Shown: piece by piece, positions 1 through 13,571 of the stretch
Position numbering within the stretch: position 1 is the stretch's first letter
Layout of the letters: every line of letters begins with the position of its first letter
Origin: DASWHK01 sp036398215
Lineage (GTDB): Bacteria > Acidobacteriota > UBA890
Direction: 5' to 3'
DNA: 15,547 nt
Assembly: GCA_036398215.1 (NCBI GenBank)
Contig: DASWHK010000334.1
Location: 1 to 15,547, forward strand
The notes under the pieces: model-generated
Told to the model about the DNA's origin: nothing
The model's input: the letters and a program-made list of their open reading frames with translations, nothing else
The model's database searches: none
Made by a program: the position numbers and the translations under genes

Positions 1-807
1 GGCCAGCAGATCGCCCGCATCGAGAGCCCCGAGTACGTCAACTCGATCCGGCTGGAGTCGCGCGAGATGGCGGTCGAGAACGCCCGCAACGCCCTGGCCG
101 AGAGGCAGGCGCTGTTCGACGAGCAGCTCACCGTGCAATCCGACGTGCAGGCGGCCCGCAAGACCCTCACGGATACGATCGCCGACCTCGAGAACGCCAA
201 AATCCAGCTCGAGAAGCTGAACGTCTACGCGCCGATCACCGGCTACCTGACCGGCCTCGTGGATACCACCGAGGAGACGATCGTCGAGGCCAACACGGCG
301 ATCGCTCAGGTCGTCGACTACGCGCGGGCGCTGGTCGACCTGCGAATCCCCAACTCGCAGATGCCGATGATCGACCTCGGCCAGGAGGTGCGGATCAGCA
401 ACTACGCGTTCCGCGACCAGCTGTTTCCGGGCCGCATCACGGTGCTCGACCCGACGCTCGATCCGGCGAGCCGAACCTTCCGCATCGAGGTCGCGGTGGA
501 CAACCCGAACCTGGTGCTGCGCCCCGGCATGTTCGTGAAGGCCGACATCGTCGTCGAGCAGCGCGCCGGGGTCCTGGTGATTCCCAAGCAGCTCATCCTG
601 CAGCGTCGCGGCCGCAGCGTCGTCTTCGTCGAGGAGGCGGGCGTCGCCCAGGAGCGCGAGATCGAGCTCGGCCTGCAGGACGAGGTCATGGCCGAGGTCG
701 TCGACGGGCTCGCCGAGGGCGAGCGGGTGATCACCAGCAACTACGAGACGCTTCGCTCGCGGACGCAGGTGCGGGTCACGGGCGAAAGCGGACCGCGGAC
801 CCGGTGA
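1..807 (+). CDS. RND efflux periplasmic adaptor subunit (HlyD/MFP family), 5' end outside window
   Basis: This is the C-terminal 268 residues of a membrane-fusion protein that would link an inner-membrane RND pump to an outer-membrane channel. The frame is open from base 1, so the ATG at 67 is an internal Met and not the start. The visible order is a heptad-rich helical segment (residues about 15-70, the second arm of the alpha-hairpin), then a lipoyl half-motif (KLNVYAPITGYL). A beta-barrel follows (LGQEVRISNYAF; DPTLDPASRTFRIEVAVDNP; LRPGMFVKADI), then a membrane-proximal domain with VLVIPKQLI and the closing GLAEGERVITSNYE. These blocks are typical of RND adaptors such as AcrA, MdtA and MexA. 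The signal peptide and first hairpin arm lie upstream. The gene ends 34 bases before the first RND permease, so the two are almost certainly co-transcribed. The substrate cannot be read from the sequence. Confidence 0.93.
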   Translation, partial: GQQIARIESPEYVNSIRLESREMAVENARNALAERQALFDEQLTVQSDVQAARKTLTDTIADLENAKIQLEKLNVYAPITGYLTGLVDTTEETIVEANTAIAQVVDYARALVDLRIPNSQMPMIDLGQEVRISNYAFRDQLFPGRITVLDPTLDPASRTFRIEVAVDNPNLVLRPGMFVKADIVVEQRAGVLVIPKQLILQRRGRSVVFVEEAGVAQEREIELGLQDEVMAEVVDGLAEGERVITSNYETLRSRTQVRVTGESGPRTR

Positions 808-841
808 GCGAGCGCTCGACCGGATCTCCCCAGGTGAGCTG

Positions 842-3984
<3,143 letters not shown>

Positions 3985-3988
<4 letters not shown>

Positions 3989-6900
3989 TCTCCGACCTCG
4001 CCATCCGCCGGCCGGTGACCACGGCGATGTTCTTCATCGGCATCGCCATGCTCGGCGTCGTCTCGCTCGGGCGCCTCAGCGTCGAGCTCATGCCCGAGGT
4101 CGTCTTTCCGCAGATCTTCGTGGTCGTCAACCAGCGCACGCTGTCGCCCGATCAGGTCGAGCACGACCTGGTCATGCCGATCGAGGCGGAGATCGGCAAG
4201 CTCGAGAACGTCGTGCAGATCGACTCCCAATCGCGCCTCGGCAACGGCGCCATCACGGTGTCCTACGAGCCCTCCACCGACATGAAGTTCGCCGAGCTGC
4301 AGATCAACCGGCGCATGGCACAGCTGCTGCCCAACCTGCCGGCACAGACGGCGCTGACCGTGCAGCGCTTCGACACCTCGGTGCTGACCAGCGCGGTGAT
4401 GACGCTGCAGGTGCTGGGGGAGGGCGACGTCAACTGGCTGCGCGACTTCACCGAGCAGAAGATCCGCCCCGAGCTGGAAGCCGTGGACGGGGTGGTGTCC
4501 GCCACGCCGCTGGGCGGCCAGCAGCAGGCCATCGAGATCATCGTCGATCCCGAGCTGCTGGCCGCGCACCTGCTGTCGATGAACGACATCACCAGCGCGA
4601 TCAACTCGGTGAACGTGCCGCGCACCTACGTCGGCCGGGTCTTCGACGGCAACCAGCGCTTTCCGGTCAGCATCTCGGGACAGTTCACCTCGCTCGGCGA
4701 GATCCGCGGCGTCGTGGTGCGTCCCGACGGCAACCTGACGCTCGGCGACATCGCCGCGATCGACTACGGGCTGCAGGAGAGGACGGACTTGAGCCGGGTC
4801 AACGGCTTCGAGGCGGTGAGCATCCGCATCCAGAAGGAGAGCGAGGCCAACCTCATCTCGGTTGCGCGTCAGCTGCACGCCACGATCGACAGGCTGAACC
4901 GCGACCTGGCGCCCGAGCAGATCCAGCTGCTGGTCAGCGAAGATCAGGCGGCGCTCATGCAGGAAGCGCTGGCGACGCTGCAGCAGGCGGCGATCATCGG
5001 CGTGTTGCTGGGCCTCGGGGTGCTGTTCCTGTTCCTGCGCAGCGTCCGCTTCGTCGGCATTTTGCTGCTGGCGATCCCCTCCTCGCTGCTGCTGACCTTC
5101 AACTTGATGTACGCCTTCGACCTGTCGCTCAACGTCCTGTCGCTGTGCGGGCTGGCGCTGTCGATGGGGATGCTGGCGGACAACGGCATCGTAGTGATGG
5201 AGTCGATCTTCAAGCACTTCGAGCTCGGCAAGTCGCCGATCGAGGCGGCGCGCGCCGGCACCGCCGAGGTGAGCCGGGCGATCGTCGCCTCCACCGCCAC
5301 CACGATCGCCGTCTTTTTGCCGGTGGTGTTCGTGCAGAGCGAGTTCCAGGACATCATCCGCGAGCTGGCGTTGGCGATTGCCTTCCCGCTGGCGGCATCG
5401 CTGCTGGTGGCCCTGACGCTGGTGCCGATGGCCGGGGCGCGAACGCTCTCTGCCGCCGCCCCCGCGCCGCTGCGCACCGGCCGCTTGCTCGAGATGTACA
5501 CCGTGGTCCTGAAGTCGAGCCTGCGGCATCGGGTGCGCATCGCGGTGGTGATCGGCGTCGCGCTGCTGGTCACCCTGGTGGTGGCGTTCTTCATGATGCT
5601 CCAGCAGCAGTCGCTCGAGGAGGAGAGCCGCTTCACCATCTACGTGTCGCTGCCCGCGGGCTCGACGCTCGAGGCCACCGACGAGGTGGTCCGCAAGGTC
5701 GAAGAGGCGCTCGCCGATCGCGACGACATCGAGGGCTTCACGACCAGCGTCCAGGAGACCCAGGGAGCGGTGACCGTGATGCTCGTCGACCGGGCGGTGA
5801 AGCCCGACCGGGTCACCGTGGACCAGATGCGGGCCGCCCTCGAGGATCCTCTCGACGACATCGACGGCGCCGAGATCGGCTACGAGCCGCCGGCGGGAAT
5901 CGGCGGCGGCGGCCGCGGTGGCGGCGGCGGGGCCGGCGCGACCGGCGGCTTCGCGCTGGGGCAGGGCGCTACGGCAGAGACCGCGGCGGTCCGCGGCAAC
6001 GACTTCGCGACGCTACAGATGCTCGCCGACGACCTTCAGTTCCGGCTCGAGGAGCTCGAGGAGATCGATCCCAACTCGATCTCGATGGATCTGGCGCGCA
6101 GCGGCCCGGAGGTCCAGGTGATCCCCGACCCGCTGGCCATGTTCGACCGCCAGTTGCAGATCAACCAGGTGCTCTCGGCGATCTCGCAGGCGAACCCCGA
6201 GGGGGCGGCGACCGCCAGCAACTTCCTGCAGCCCGATGGCTCCGAGACCCCGATCCAGGTGCGCTACATCGATGACTTCGAGGCGGACCGCGTCGGCCTC
6301 GACGATCTCCGCCAGCTGCCGATCCTGACGCCCGCCGGCGAGCTGACGGCAATGGAGGAGGTGGCCCGCGTGCGCACCGACGAGGGGCGCAACACGATCC
6401 TGCGCACCGATCAATCGCGGCGCGTGGTGGTCACCTACAGGTTCACCGACGAGGTCCTCGATTCGCAGCCGCGGATCGACGCGGCGCGCTCGCTGGTGCG
6501 GCTGGTCATCGGCGACATGGTGTTGCCGCCCGCCTACACGGTGGAGATCGTCGAGGCCGAGGTCGACACGATCTACTACTGGATGATGGCGATCGCGGCG
6601 ATCCTGGTGTACATGATCCTCGCCTCCCTGTTCGAGTCGTTCGCCTCGCCGATCGTCATCTTCTGTACGCTGCCCACGGCGATCATCGGCTCGTGCTGGG
6701 CGCTTCTGCTGACCGGCACCGGGCTGACCTCGGAGGCCGGGCCGATGGCGCTGCTCGGCTTCGTCGTGCTGATCGGCATCGCGGTCAACAACGGCATCAT
6801 CCTGATCGACGCGGTCACCTCGTTGCGCAAGCGCGGCTTCCGCCGCGAGCGCGCCGTGTTGGCCGCCGGCCGCTCGCGGGTGCGCCCCATCCTGATGACC

Positions 6901-8667
6901 TCGTCGACGACGCTGCTGGGTGTCTTCCCGCTCGCCCTCGAGTTCGGCGGCGACTTCGAGATCTGGCCGCCGTTCGCGATCACGGTGGTCGGCGGCCTCG
7001 CCGTGTCGATGGTCTCGACGCTGATCTTCGTCCCCGTCGCCTACATGGGGATCGACCAGGTCAGGGACTGGCTGCGACGGATCGGCTGGCTCGGCGTCGG
7101 GCTGGCGACGGCGGCGGCGGCGCTCACCACCTACGGGGTGCAGTATCGGTATGAGAGCTACTTCTGGACCTCGCTGGCGGCGGTGCCCGCCTGGTTCCTG
7201 TTCCTGACCACGGTGTGGACGCTCATGCGCATCCACCAGACGCGGGTCCGGGCGCGGCAGGAGCGCGAGCCGGTGCGATCGATCGAGCTGCACACGCTGA
7301 CCAAGATCTACGGGGCGCCGGGACGCTTCCGCATGGAATGGGGCCGCTTCGAGCGCCGCATCCGCCACCAGGTCGAGGCCGGCCTCGATCCGATCGACCG
7401 CCGCTCGCTCAAGGACGGGCTGATCTGGAAGTCGCCGCTGCTGGCGCTGCTGGTCTTCCTGCACACCTACATCGTCGACCCGCTGTGGCTGTTCGCGGTG
7501 TCGCTGGCCACCTGGGGCCTGCTGGTCAACCTGGCCCGCTCGGTGGCGCTGCTGGTCTGGACGACGCCCCCGGCGGCGTTCCGCGTCCTGCTCCGCTACG
7601 GCTCGCTGGCCCTTTTCCTCTACTACATACAGCAGCGGCTGGAGGTCGTGTCGGTGACGATCGCCATGGCGGCGCTGTTCTTCCTCGTCCGCTGGATCCG
7701 CTGGCTGGCCCGCCGGGTGGAGAGCGGCCGGGTGGACGTCGAGGAGATGAGCGGGCGGCTGGCCTGGCTGCGCGGGCCCCTCTATCGGATCGCCGCCAAG
7801 ATACCGATCCTGGGCGCCAAGAAGCCGGAGTTCACGGCGCTGGCCGGCGTCAACTTGAAGATCGAGCGCGGCATGTTCGGCCTTCTCGGGCCCAACGGCG
7901 CCGGCAAGACGACGATGATGCGCATCATCTGCCAGGTCCTGGAGCCGACCTTCGGCTCGGTGTCGGTCAACGGCGTCAACCTCGACGACCACGAGGACCT
8001 GCAGGGAATGATCGGCTACCTGCCCCAGCACTTCGGCTCCTACAACCACATGACCGGCTACGAGTACCTCGAGTACCGGGCCCTGCTGGAGGGCTTCAAG
8101 GACGGCGCCGAGCGCCACCAGCGGGTCATGGCCTGCCTCGAGCAGGTCAACCTGGCCGATCGCAAGGACGATACGATCGGCTCCTACTCCGGCGGCATGA
8201 AGCAGCGGATCGGCATCGCCCAGACGCTGCTGCACATGCCGCAGATCATGGTCGTCGACGAGCCCACCGCCGGCCTCGACCCGGTGGAGCGCATTCGCTT
8301 CCGCAACTTGCTGGCCCGCCTGAGCAAAGACCGCATCGTGATCTTCTCGACCCACATCGTCGAGGACATCGCCGGCAGCTGCAATCGGCTGGCGATCATC
8401 AACGGCGGCCGCTGCATCTACGCGGGGACCGCCACCGAGATGCGCGAGCAGGCCAGCGGTCGGGTGTGGGAAGCGGTGCTCGACGAGGACTTCTTCCACC
8501 AGGTGGAGCGCGACCTCGACATCATCACGCACCTGCGGACCCCCGCCGGGATCCGGGTCAGGTTCCTGGCCGCCGAGGCGCCCGCCGGCTTCGCCGCCGA
8601 GCACGTCGAGCCGACCCTGGAGGACGCCTACATCTACCTGCTCGGCGAGCACCGGAGGGCCGCATGA
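3985..8667 (+). CDS. RND permease fused to a membrane linker and a split ABC ATPase domain
   Basis: This is a 1560-residue chimera. Its ATG overlaps the stop of the upstream RND gene (ATGA, 3985-3988). Residues 1 to about 1032 form a complete RND permease: TM1 near 10-30, the TM4 motif GMLADNGIVVMES (D399, N400), a Gly-rich periplasmic insert at 638-655, and the TM10 motif GIAVNNGIILID (N935 where AcrB has Lys940). Residues 1033-1052 and 1059-1081 are two further hydrophobic segments. Residues 1098-1110 (RSIELHTLTKIYG) look like the first strand and A-loop of an ABC ATPase. About 170 residues with roughly four hydrophobic helices (1152-1240) follow. The ATPase then resumes at TALAGVNLKIERG with Walker A GPNGAGKT (K1308), Q-loop Q1348, signature SGGMKQR (S1402), Walker B MVVDEPTAGLD (D1425, E1426) and H-loop H1457. 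The type resembles ABC-2 exporter ATPases. All catalytic motifs are intact, so the ATPase is probably active. The reading frame runs without a stop through each junction. Its likely membrane partner is the ABC-2-like permease at 8780-9586. Confidence 0.95.
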
Positions 8668-8783
8668 ACGGTCGGCGGACAGCTCGACAGCGAATGCCCC
8701 GGAGCGACCTCAGCGCGAGGTGGCCGGCCGGACAGCCAACCTTGTCGGCTGGCGAGACCGGGCAGCCGCGGAGGACAGCATGA
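8664..8783 (+). CDS. Possible 39-residue ORF coupled on both sides (doubtful)
   Basis: An ATG at 8664 overlaps the stop of the RND-ABC fusion (ATGA). The TGA at 8781-8783 overlaps the ATG of the next permease, again as ATGA. GGAGG at 8654-8658 lies five bases upstream, a good ribosome-binding site. The predicted peptide starts MNGRRTARQRMPRSDL, is very rich in Arg, and has no hydrophobic segment or recognised domain. Its codons (CGA, ACA, AGG, TTG, CCA, GCT) are much poorer in third-position G/C than the neighbouring genes, which argues against a conserved protein. It may be only a translated spacer that carries ribosomes from the fusion gene to the permease, or chance. Confidence 0.25.
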   Translation: MNGRRTARQRMPRSDLSARWPAGQPTLSAGETGQPRRTA

Positions 8784-9586
8784 GCGAATCGTCGCCCCGC
8801 CCGCCGGGGCCTGCCGGCAACCTCGAGCCGGTGGCCGGGCTCGCCGGCGCCGAGGCGCCCGCGGCGCTGCTGTCGTGGGGGGAGCTGCTGCGCAGCCTCG
8901 CCGCCCTGCTGCGGCTCAGCAGCCGGGTGATCTTCCGCCGCAAGCTGCTGTTCATGACCGCCGGCATCCTGGTGTACTACGCGGCCCTCTACGCCTTCGC
9001 GGTCTACGACCCGGGATCGGGGTTCAGCGTCGAGGAGGCGCTGTTCGTCCTCGTCGAGCTGCCGGGGGCCGTTCTCGGCATCTACCTGACGATGGACCTG
9101 ATCGCCCGGGAGCGCGACCGCAACACGCTCGAGGTGCTGTTCAGCACCGCCAGCTCGCACTACACGGTGTGGGCGCTGCGCATGCTGCCGATCTACGCCG
9201 TGCTGCTGCTGACGCTGCTTGTCATGAGCACGATCTCCTACTTCTTCTTCGCCGAGTTTCCGTTCTTCTGGGGCGCGCTGAACGCCTTCATCCCGGCCTT
9301 TCTGCTCGCCAACCTGACCTTCTACATCTCGGTGTTCACGCGCAGCGCCAACACCGCCGGCATGCTGGGGCTCGGGTTCTTGATCCTGATATTGATGAGC
9401 TACGAAGAGCTACAAGGATCCAACTACAACCTGTTCCTCAAGCCCTTCGAAGTGCCGATCAGCGGCGACGACCCGTTGTGGGTCGAGAAGATGGTGATCA
9501 ACCGCCTGGCGGTCTTCACCAGCGGCGCCATGCTGCTTTTCCTCGCCCTGCGGCGCATGGAGCACCGGGAGAAGCTGCTGAGCTGA
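8780..9586 (+). CDS. ABC-2-type transporter permease subunit
   Basis: This 268-residue membrane protein has about six hydrophobic segments, the usual size and layout of an ABC-2 half-transporter permease. TM1 is LLFMTAGILVYYAALYAF. After TM2 comes ARERDRNTLEVLFSTASS, which matches the cytoplasmic coupling segment (ER-x-TLE-x-L) of ABC-2 permeases. The last TM is followed by a basic tail (RRMEHREKLLS). The first 45 or so residues are Pro/Ala/Gly-rich and probably cytoplasmic. The ATG at 8780 is chosen because GGAGGA at 8770-8775 precedes it; a GTG at 8720 would add 20 residues but lacks this support. No separate ATPase gene is nearby, so the ABC domain fused to the upstream RND pump is the obvious energiser. 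The substrate is unknown. It is the last gene of the operon and converges on the gene at 9691. Confidence 0.88.
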   Translation: MSESSPRPPGPAGNLEPVAGLAGAEAPAALLSWGELLRSLAALLRLSSRVIFRRKLLFMTAGILVYYAALYAFAVYDPGSGFSVEEALFVLVELPGAVLGIYLTMDLIARERDRNTLEVLFSTASSHYTVWALRMLPIYAVLLLTLLVMSTISYFFFAEFPFFWGALNAFIPAFLLANLTFYISVFTRSANTAGMLGLGFLILILMSYEELQGSNYNLFLKPFEVPISGDDPLWVEKMVINRLAVFTSGAMLLFLALRRMEHREKLLS

Positions 9587-9595
9587 CCCGGGCCG

Positions 9596-9648
9596 CCGGC
9601 GATGGCACGCCGGAGGCAGTCTCTGGGGGGCGTCGTCCCTTCGCCTCC
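9596..9648. terminator. Possible weak hairpins between convergent genes
   Basis: The 104-base gap between the convergent genes ending at 9586 and 9691 holds two short inverted repeats. CCGGCG (9596-9601) pairs with CGCCGG (9608-9613) over a 6-base loop. GGAGGC (9612-9617) can pair with GCCTCC (9643-9648), with GGG/CCC pairing possible inside. Neither has a T-tract, so they are weak candidates for a shared terminator. Nothing else was seen in the gap. Confidence 0.25.
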
Positions 9649-9690
9649 TCACAACCGCCGTTCCAATCGGTGCCCGGCAGCCGGTCCTCG

Positions 9691-12414
<2,724 letters not shown>

Positions 12415-12417
<3 letters not shown>

Positions 12418-12456
12418 GGCTCGCCCGCCCTTGAACCGGGCTCGACCCTCCTTGAA
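12415..12456 (-). repeat. Imperfect 21-bp tandem duplication at the ADOP gene start
   Basis: Read on the minus strand, TTCAAGGAGGGTCGAGCC (from 12456) is followed directly by TTCAAGGGCGGGCGAGCC and the ATG at 12417-12415. The two 21-base units share 16 positions. The upstream copy carries a perfect AAGGAGG with no start codon at a useful distance. The downstream copy, which precedes the ATG, has the degenerate AAGGGCGGG. Confidence 0.7.
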
Positions 12457-12484
12457 CGAGCCGACCGAGAAGCATCTGGACGCT

Positions 12485-12823
12485 TCACGGCTTGCCCGCC
12501 CGTGGGTCGAGCTCGACGCCGCGCCACATGCGGGCATGGGCGGCGCGGGTTTGCTCGAGGGCCTCGGTGCCGGCGGCCTCCAGCCTGAAGTAACGCCGCG
12601 GCCTGCCGCGCCGCACCGTGTCGGCGTCGGCCAGCCACGAGGAGAGGAAACCCTTGGCCTGCAGCCGATCGAGCGTCGCGTACACGGCGCCGATGGCCAC
12701 CGAGCGGCCGGTGCGATCCTCGATCTGGCGGCGGATCCGCATGCCGTAGGCGTCCTCGGCCGCATGCCACACGGCGAGCAGCACCTGCTCCTCGAACGTT
12801 CCCAGCAGGCTGTTCTTGCTCAT
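12485..12823 (-). CDS. PadR-family transcriptional regulator
   Basis: This is a 112-residue winged-helix repressor-like protein. The N-terminal half has the PadR pattern: LLGTFEEQVLLAVW (helix 1), AYGMRIRRQIEDRTGRSVAIGAVY (helices 2 and 3; the GAVYATLDRL recognition region is the family hallmark), then the wing KGFLSSW...RRGRPRRYFRLEAAGTEAL. The short C-terminal helix ends RAAHARMWRGVELDPRAGKP. This matches the small acidobacterial PadR proteins usually paired with ADOP permeases. The start at 12823 is the only ATG that keeps the whole fold. No ribosome-binding site precedes it, and the TACAAT -10 element ends 13 bases upstream, so the transcript may have a very short leader. It probably represses its own promoter through the palindrome at 12831-12845, and with it the downstream permease gene. 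The inducer is unknown. Confidence 0.92.
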   Translation of the reverse strand: MSKNSLLGTFEEQVLLAVWHAAEDAYGMRIRRQIEDRTGRSVAIGAVYATLDRLQAKGFLSSWLADADTVRRGRPRRYFRLEAAGTEALEQTRAAHARMWRGVELDPRAGKP

Positions 12824-12830
12824 GGAGTAT

Positions 12831-12845
12831 TTCTACATTGTAGAA
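12831..12845 (-). promoter_or_regulatory. Probable PadR operator overlapping the padR -10 element
   Basis: TTCTACATTGTAGAA is a perfect palindrome: seven-base arms TTCTACA/TGTAGAA around one central base. On the minus strand it contains TACAAT (12842-12837), a good -10 element, placed so that transcription would begin some six to eight bases before the padR ATG. No convincing -35 was found. A bound dimer would block the polymerase, the usual logic of PadR autorepression. The known PadR half-sites ATGT/ACAT are partly echoed here by ACAT. The assignment is inferred from position and symmetry. Confidence 0.55.
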
Positions 12846-12894
12846 GCTAAGAACGCAATCCCTTGCCGGGCAGGGTGAATGCCCCCCGCCTGCG

Positions 12895-12923
12895 TTGCTC
12901 TTCGGGGCCGGCGCCGATACAGT
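12895..12923 (+). promoter_or_regulatory. Candidate promoter for the SRPBCC gene
   Basis: TTGCTC (12895-12900) and TACAGT (12918-12923) are separated by 17 bases, the classical sigma-70 spacing. The -35 keeps only TTG of the consensus, while the -10 keeps four of six. It lies about 108 bases before the preferred ATG. Apart from this and the operator at 12831, no other signal was seen in the 207-base divergent region 12824-13030. Confidence 0.25.
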
Positions 12924-13030
12924 CGCCGCGTCGCGCCGGTCCCAGAGGGAATGCGACAATGTTTTCGGGCCGCACCGCGCAGCGCCTGCTGATCGCTGAC
13001 CCCATCGCGGCCAACAAGGAGGTCCGAGAA

Positions 13031-13450
13031 ATGGGCGAGACGTACCAATCGATCGTCATCAAGGCGCCGGTCGAGAAGGTCTGGGAGGCGATCCGGGATT
13101 TTCACGACCTCGGCTGGGCCTCCAACGTCGTGACCAGCGTCGACATCGTCGGCGACGCCGACGGCCACGAGGTCGGCGCCCAGCGGGTGCTCAACGGCGC
13201 CTTCCACGAGACTCTGCTGTCGATCGACGAGGAGGCGCACACCTTCAGCTACAGCATCGACGAGGGGCCGGGACCGCTCGAGCGGGCCACCGATTACGTC
13301 GGCCGCGTTGCCGTGAAGCCCGCCGAAAACGGCGGCGGCACGCTGGTCGAGTGGACCTCGAGCTGGAACAAGAGCGACGAGGCCGTCTACGAGCTCTGCC
13401 ATCCGATCTACGTGGCGTTGCTCGAGGACATGAAGCAGAGCCTGGAGTAG
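13031..13450 (+). CDS. SRPBCC family protein (polyketide cyclase/START/Bet v1-like)
   Basis: This is a 139-residue soluble protein with the N-terminal signature of bacterial SRPBCC domains: IVIKAPVEKVWEAIRDFHDLGWASNVV. The long strands follow (EVGAQRVLNG, TFSYSIDEGPGPLERATDYVGRVAVKP, GTLVEWTSSW) and then the C-terminal helix VYELCHPIYVALLEDMKQSLE. The fold makes a hydrophobic ligand cavity, but the ligand or reaction cannot be read from the sequence. The start at 13031 is preferred because AAGGAGG (13016-13022) lies eight bases upstream and the fold begins right after it. An in-frame ATG at 12959, with AGAGGGA eight bases before it, would add 24 residues with no recognisable domain. The gene is divergent from padR and followed by a terminator, so it is probably monocistronic. 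Confidence 0.85.
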   Translation: MGETYQSIVIKAPVEKVWEAIRDFHDLGWASNVVTSVDIVGDADGHEVGAQRVLNGAFHETLLSIDEEAHTFSYSIDEGPGPLERATDYVGRVAVKPAENGGGTLVEWTSSWNKSDEAVYELCHPIYVALLEDMKQSLE

Positions 13451-13466
13451 GCTCGACCCCGCAGCC

Positions 13467-13488
13467 GGCCGGGGCGTGCCCGGCCTTT
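13467..13488 (+). terminator. GC hairpin terminator after the SRPBCC gene
   Basis: GGCCGGG (13467-13473) and CCCGGCC (13479-13485) form a perfect seven-pair stem over the loop GCGTG, followed by TTT. It begins 17 bases after the stop codon. The T-tract is short, so termination may be partial. It separates the SRPBCC gene from speA. Confidence 0.6.
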
Positions 13489-13502
13489 CGAATCGCCTTT
13501 CC

Positions 13503-13553
13503 AGGTGTCAGGGTGCTAGGAGAAACTGTGCACCCTGTCGTAGGCTTACACCT
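13503..13553 (+). promoter_or_regulatory. Structured leader or REP-like element before speA
   Basis: AGGTGTCAGGGTGC (13503-13516) is complementary to GCACCCTG (13530-13537) plus ACACCT (13548-13553), with a 13-base loop and a 10-base bulge (13538-13547) splitting the 3' arm. If transcribed it would form a 14-pair bulged hairpin ending eight bases before the speA ribosome-binding site GGAGG (13562-13566). It could be a cis-regulatory leader or an intergenic repeat. No known riboswitch class is recognised. Confidence 0.45.
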
Positions 13554-13571
13554 CTCTTGGTGGAGGCGCCC

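Noticed and set aside
6013..8652. An 879-codon open frame antisense to the RND-ABC fusion
   Set aside because: Its translation is rich in D, R, Q, H and G without hydrophobic segments or known motifs, as expected for the complement of GC-rich coding DNA; the sense strand has clear conserved domains.
8720..8779. Upstream GTG start for the ABC-2 permease
   Set aside because: It lacks a ribosome-binding site, while GGAGGA sits at the right distance before the ATG at 8780.
12418..12765. Extension of the ADOP frame upstream to 12765
   Set aside because: The extra residues overlap padR in another frame and look like shadow sequence; the recognisable prefix domain begins just after the ATG at 12417.
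12811..12839. A plus-strand promoter using TACATT within the palindrome for the SRPBCC gene
   Set aside because: No acceptable -35 at 16-18 bases upstream; the candidate at 12895-12923 is better placed.
12863..12958. Longer N-terminus for the SRPBCC protein starting at 12863
   Set aside because: The added residues have no domain character and cover the candidate promoter; both later ATGs have better ribosome-binding sites.
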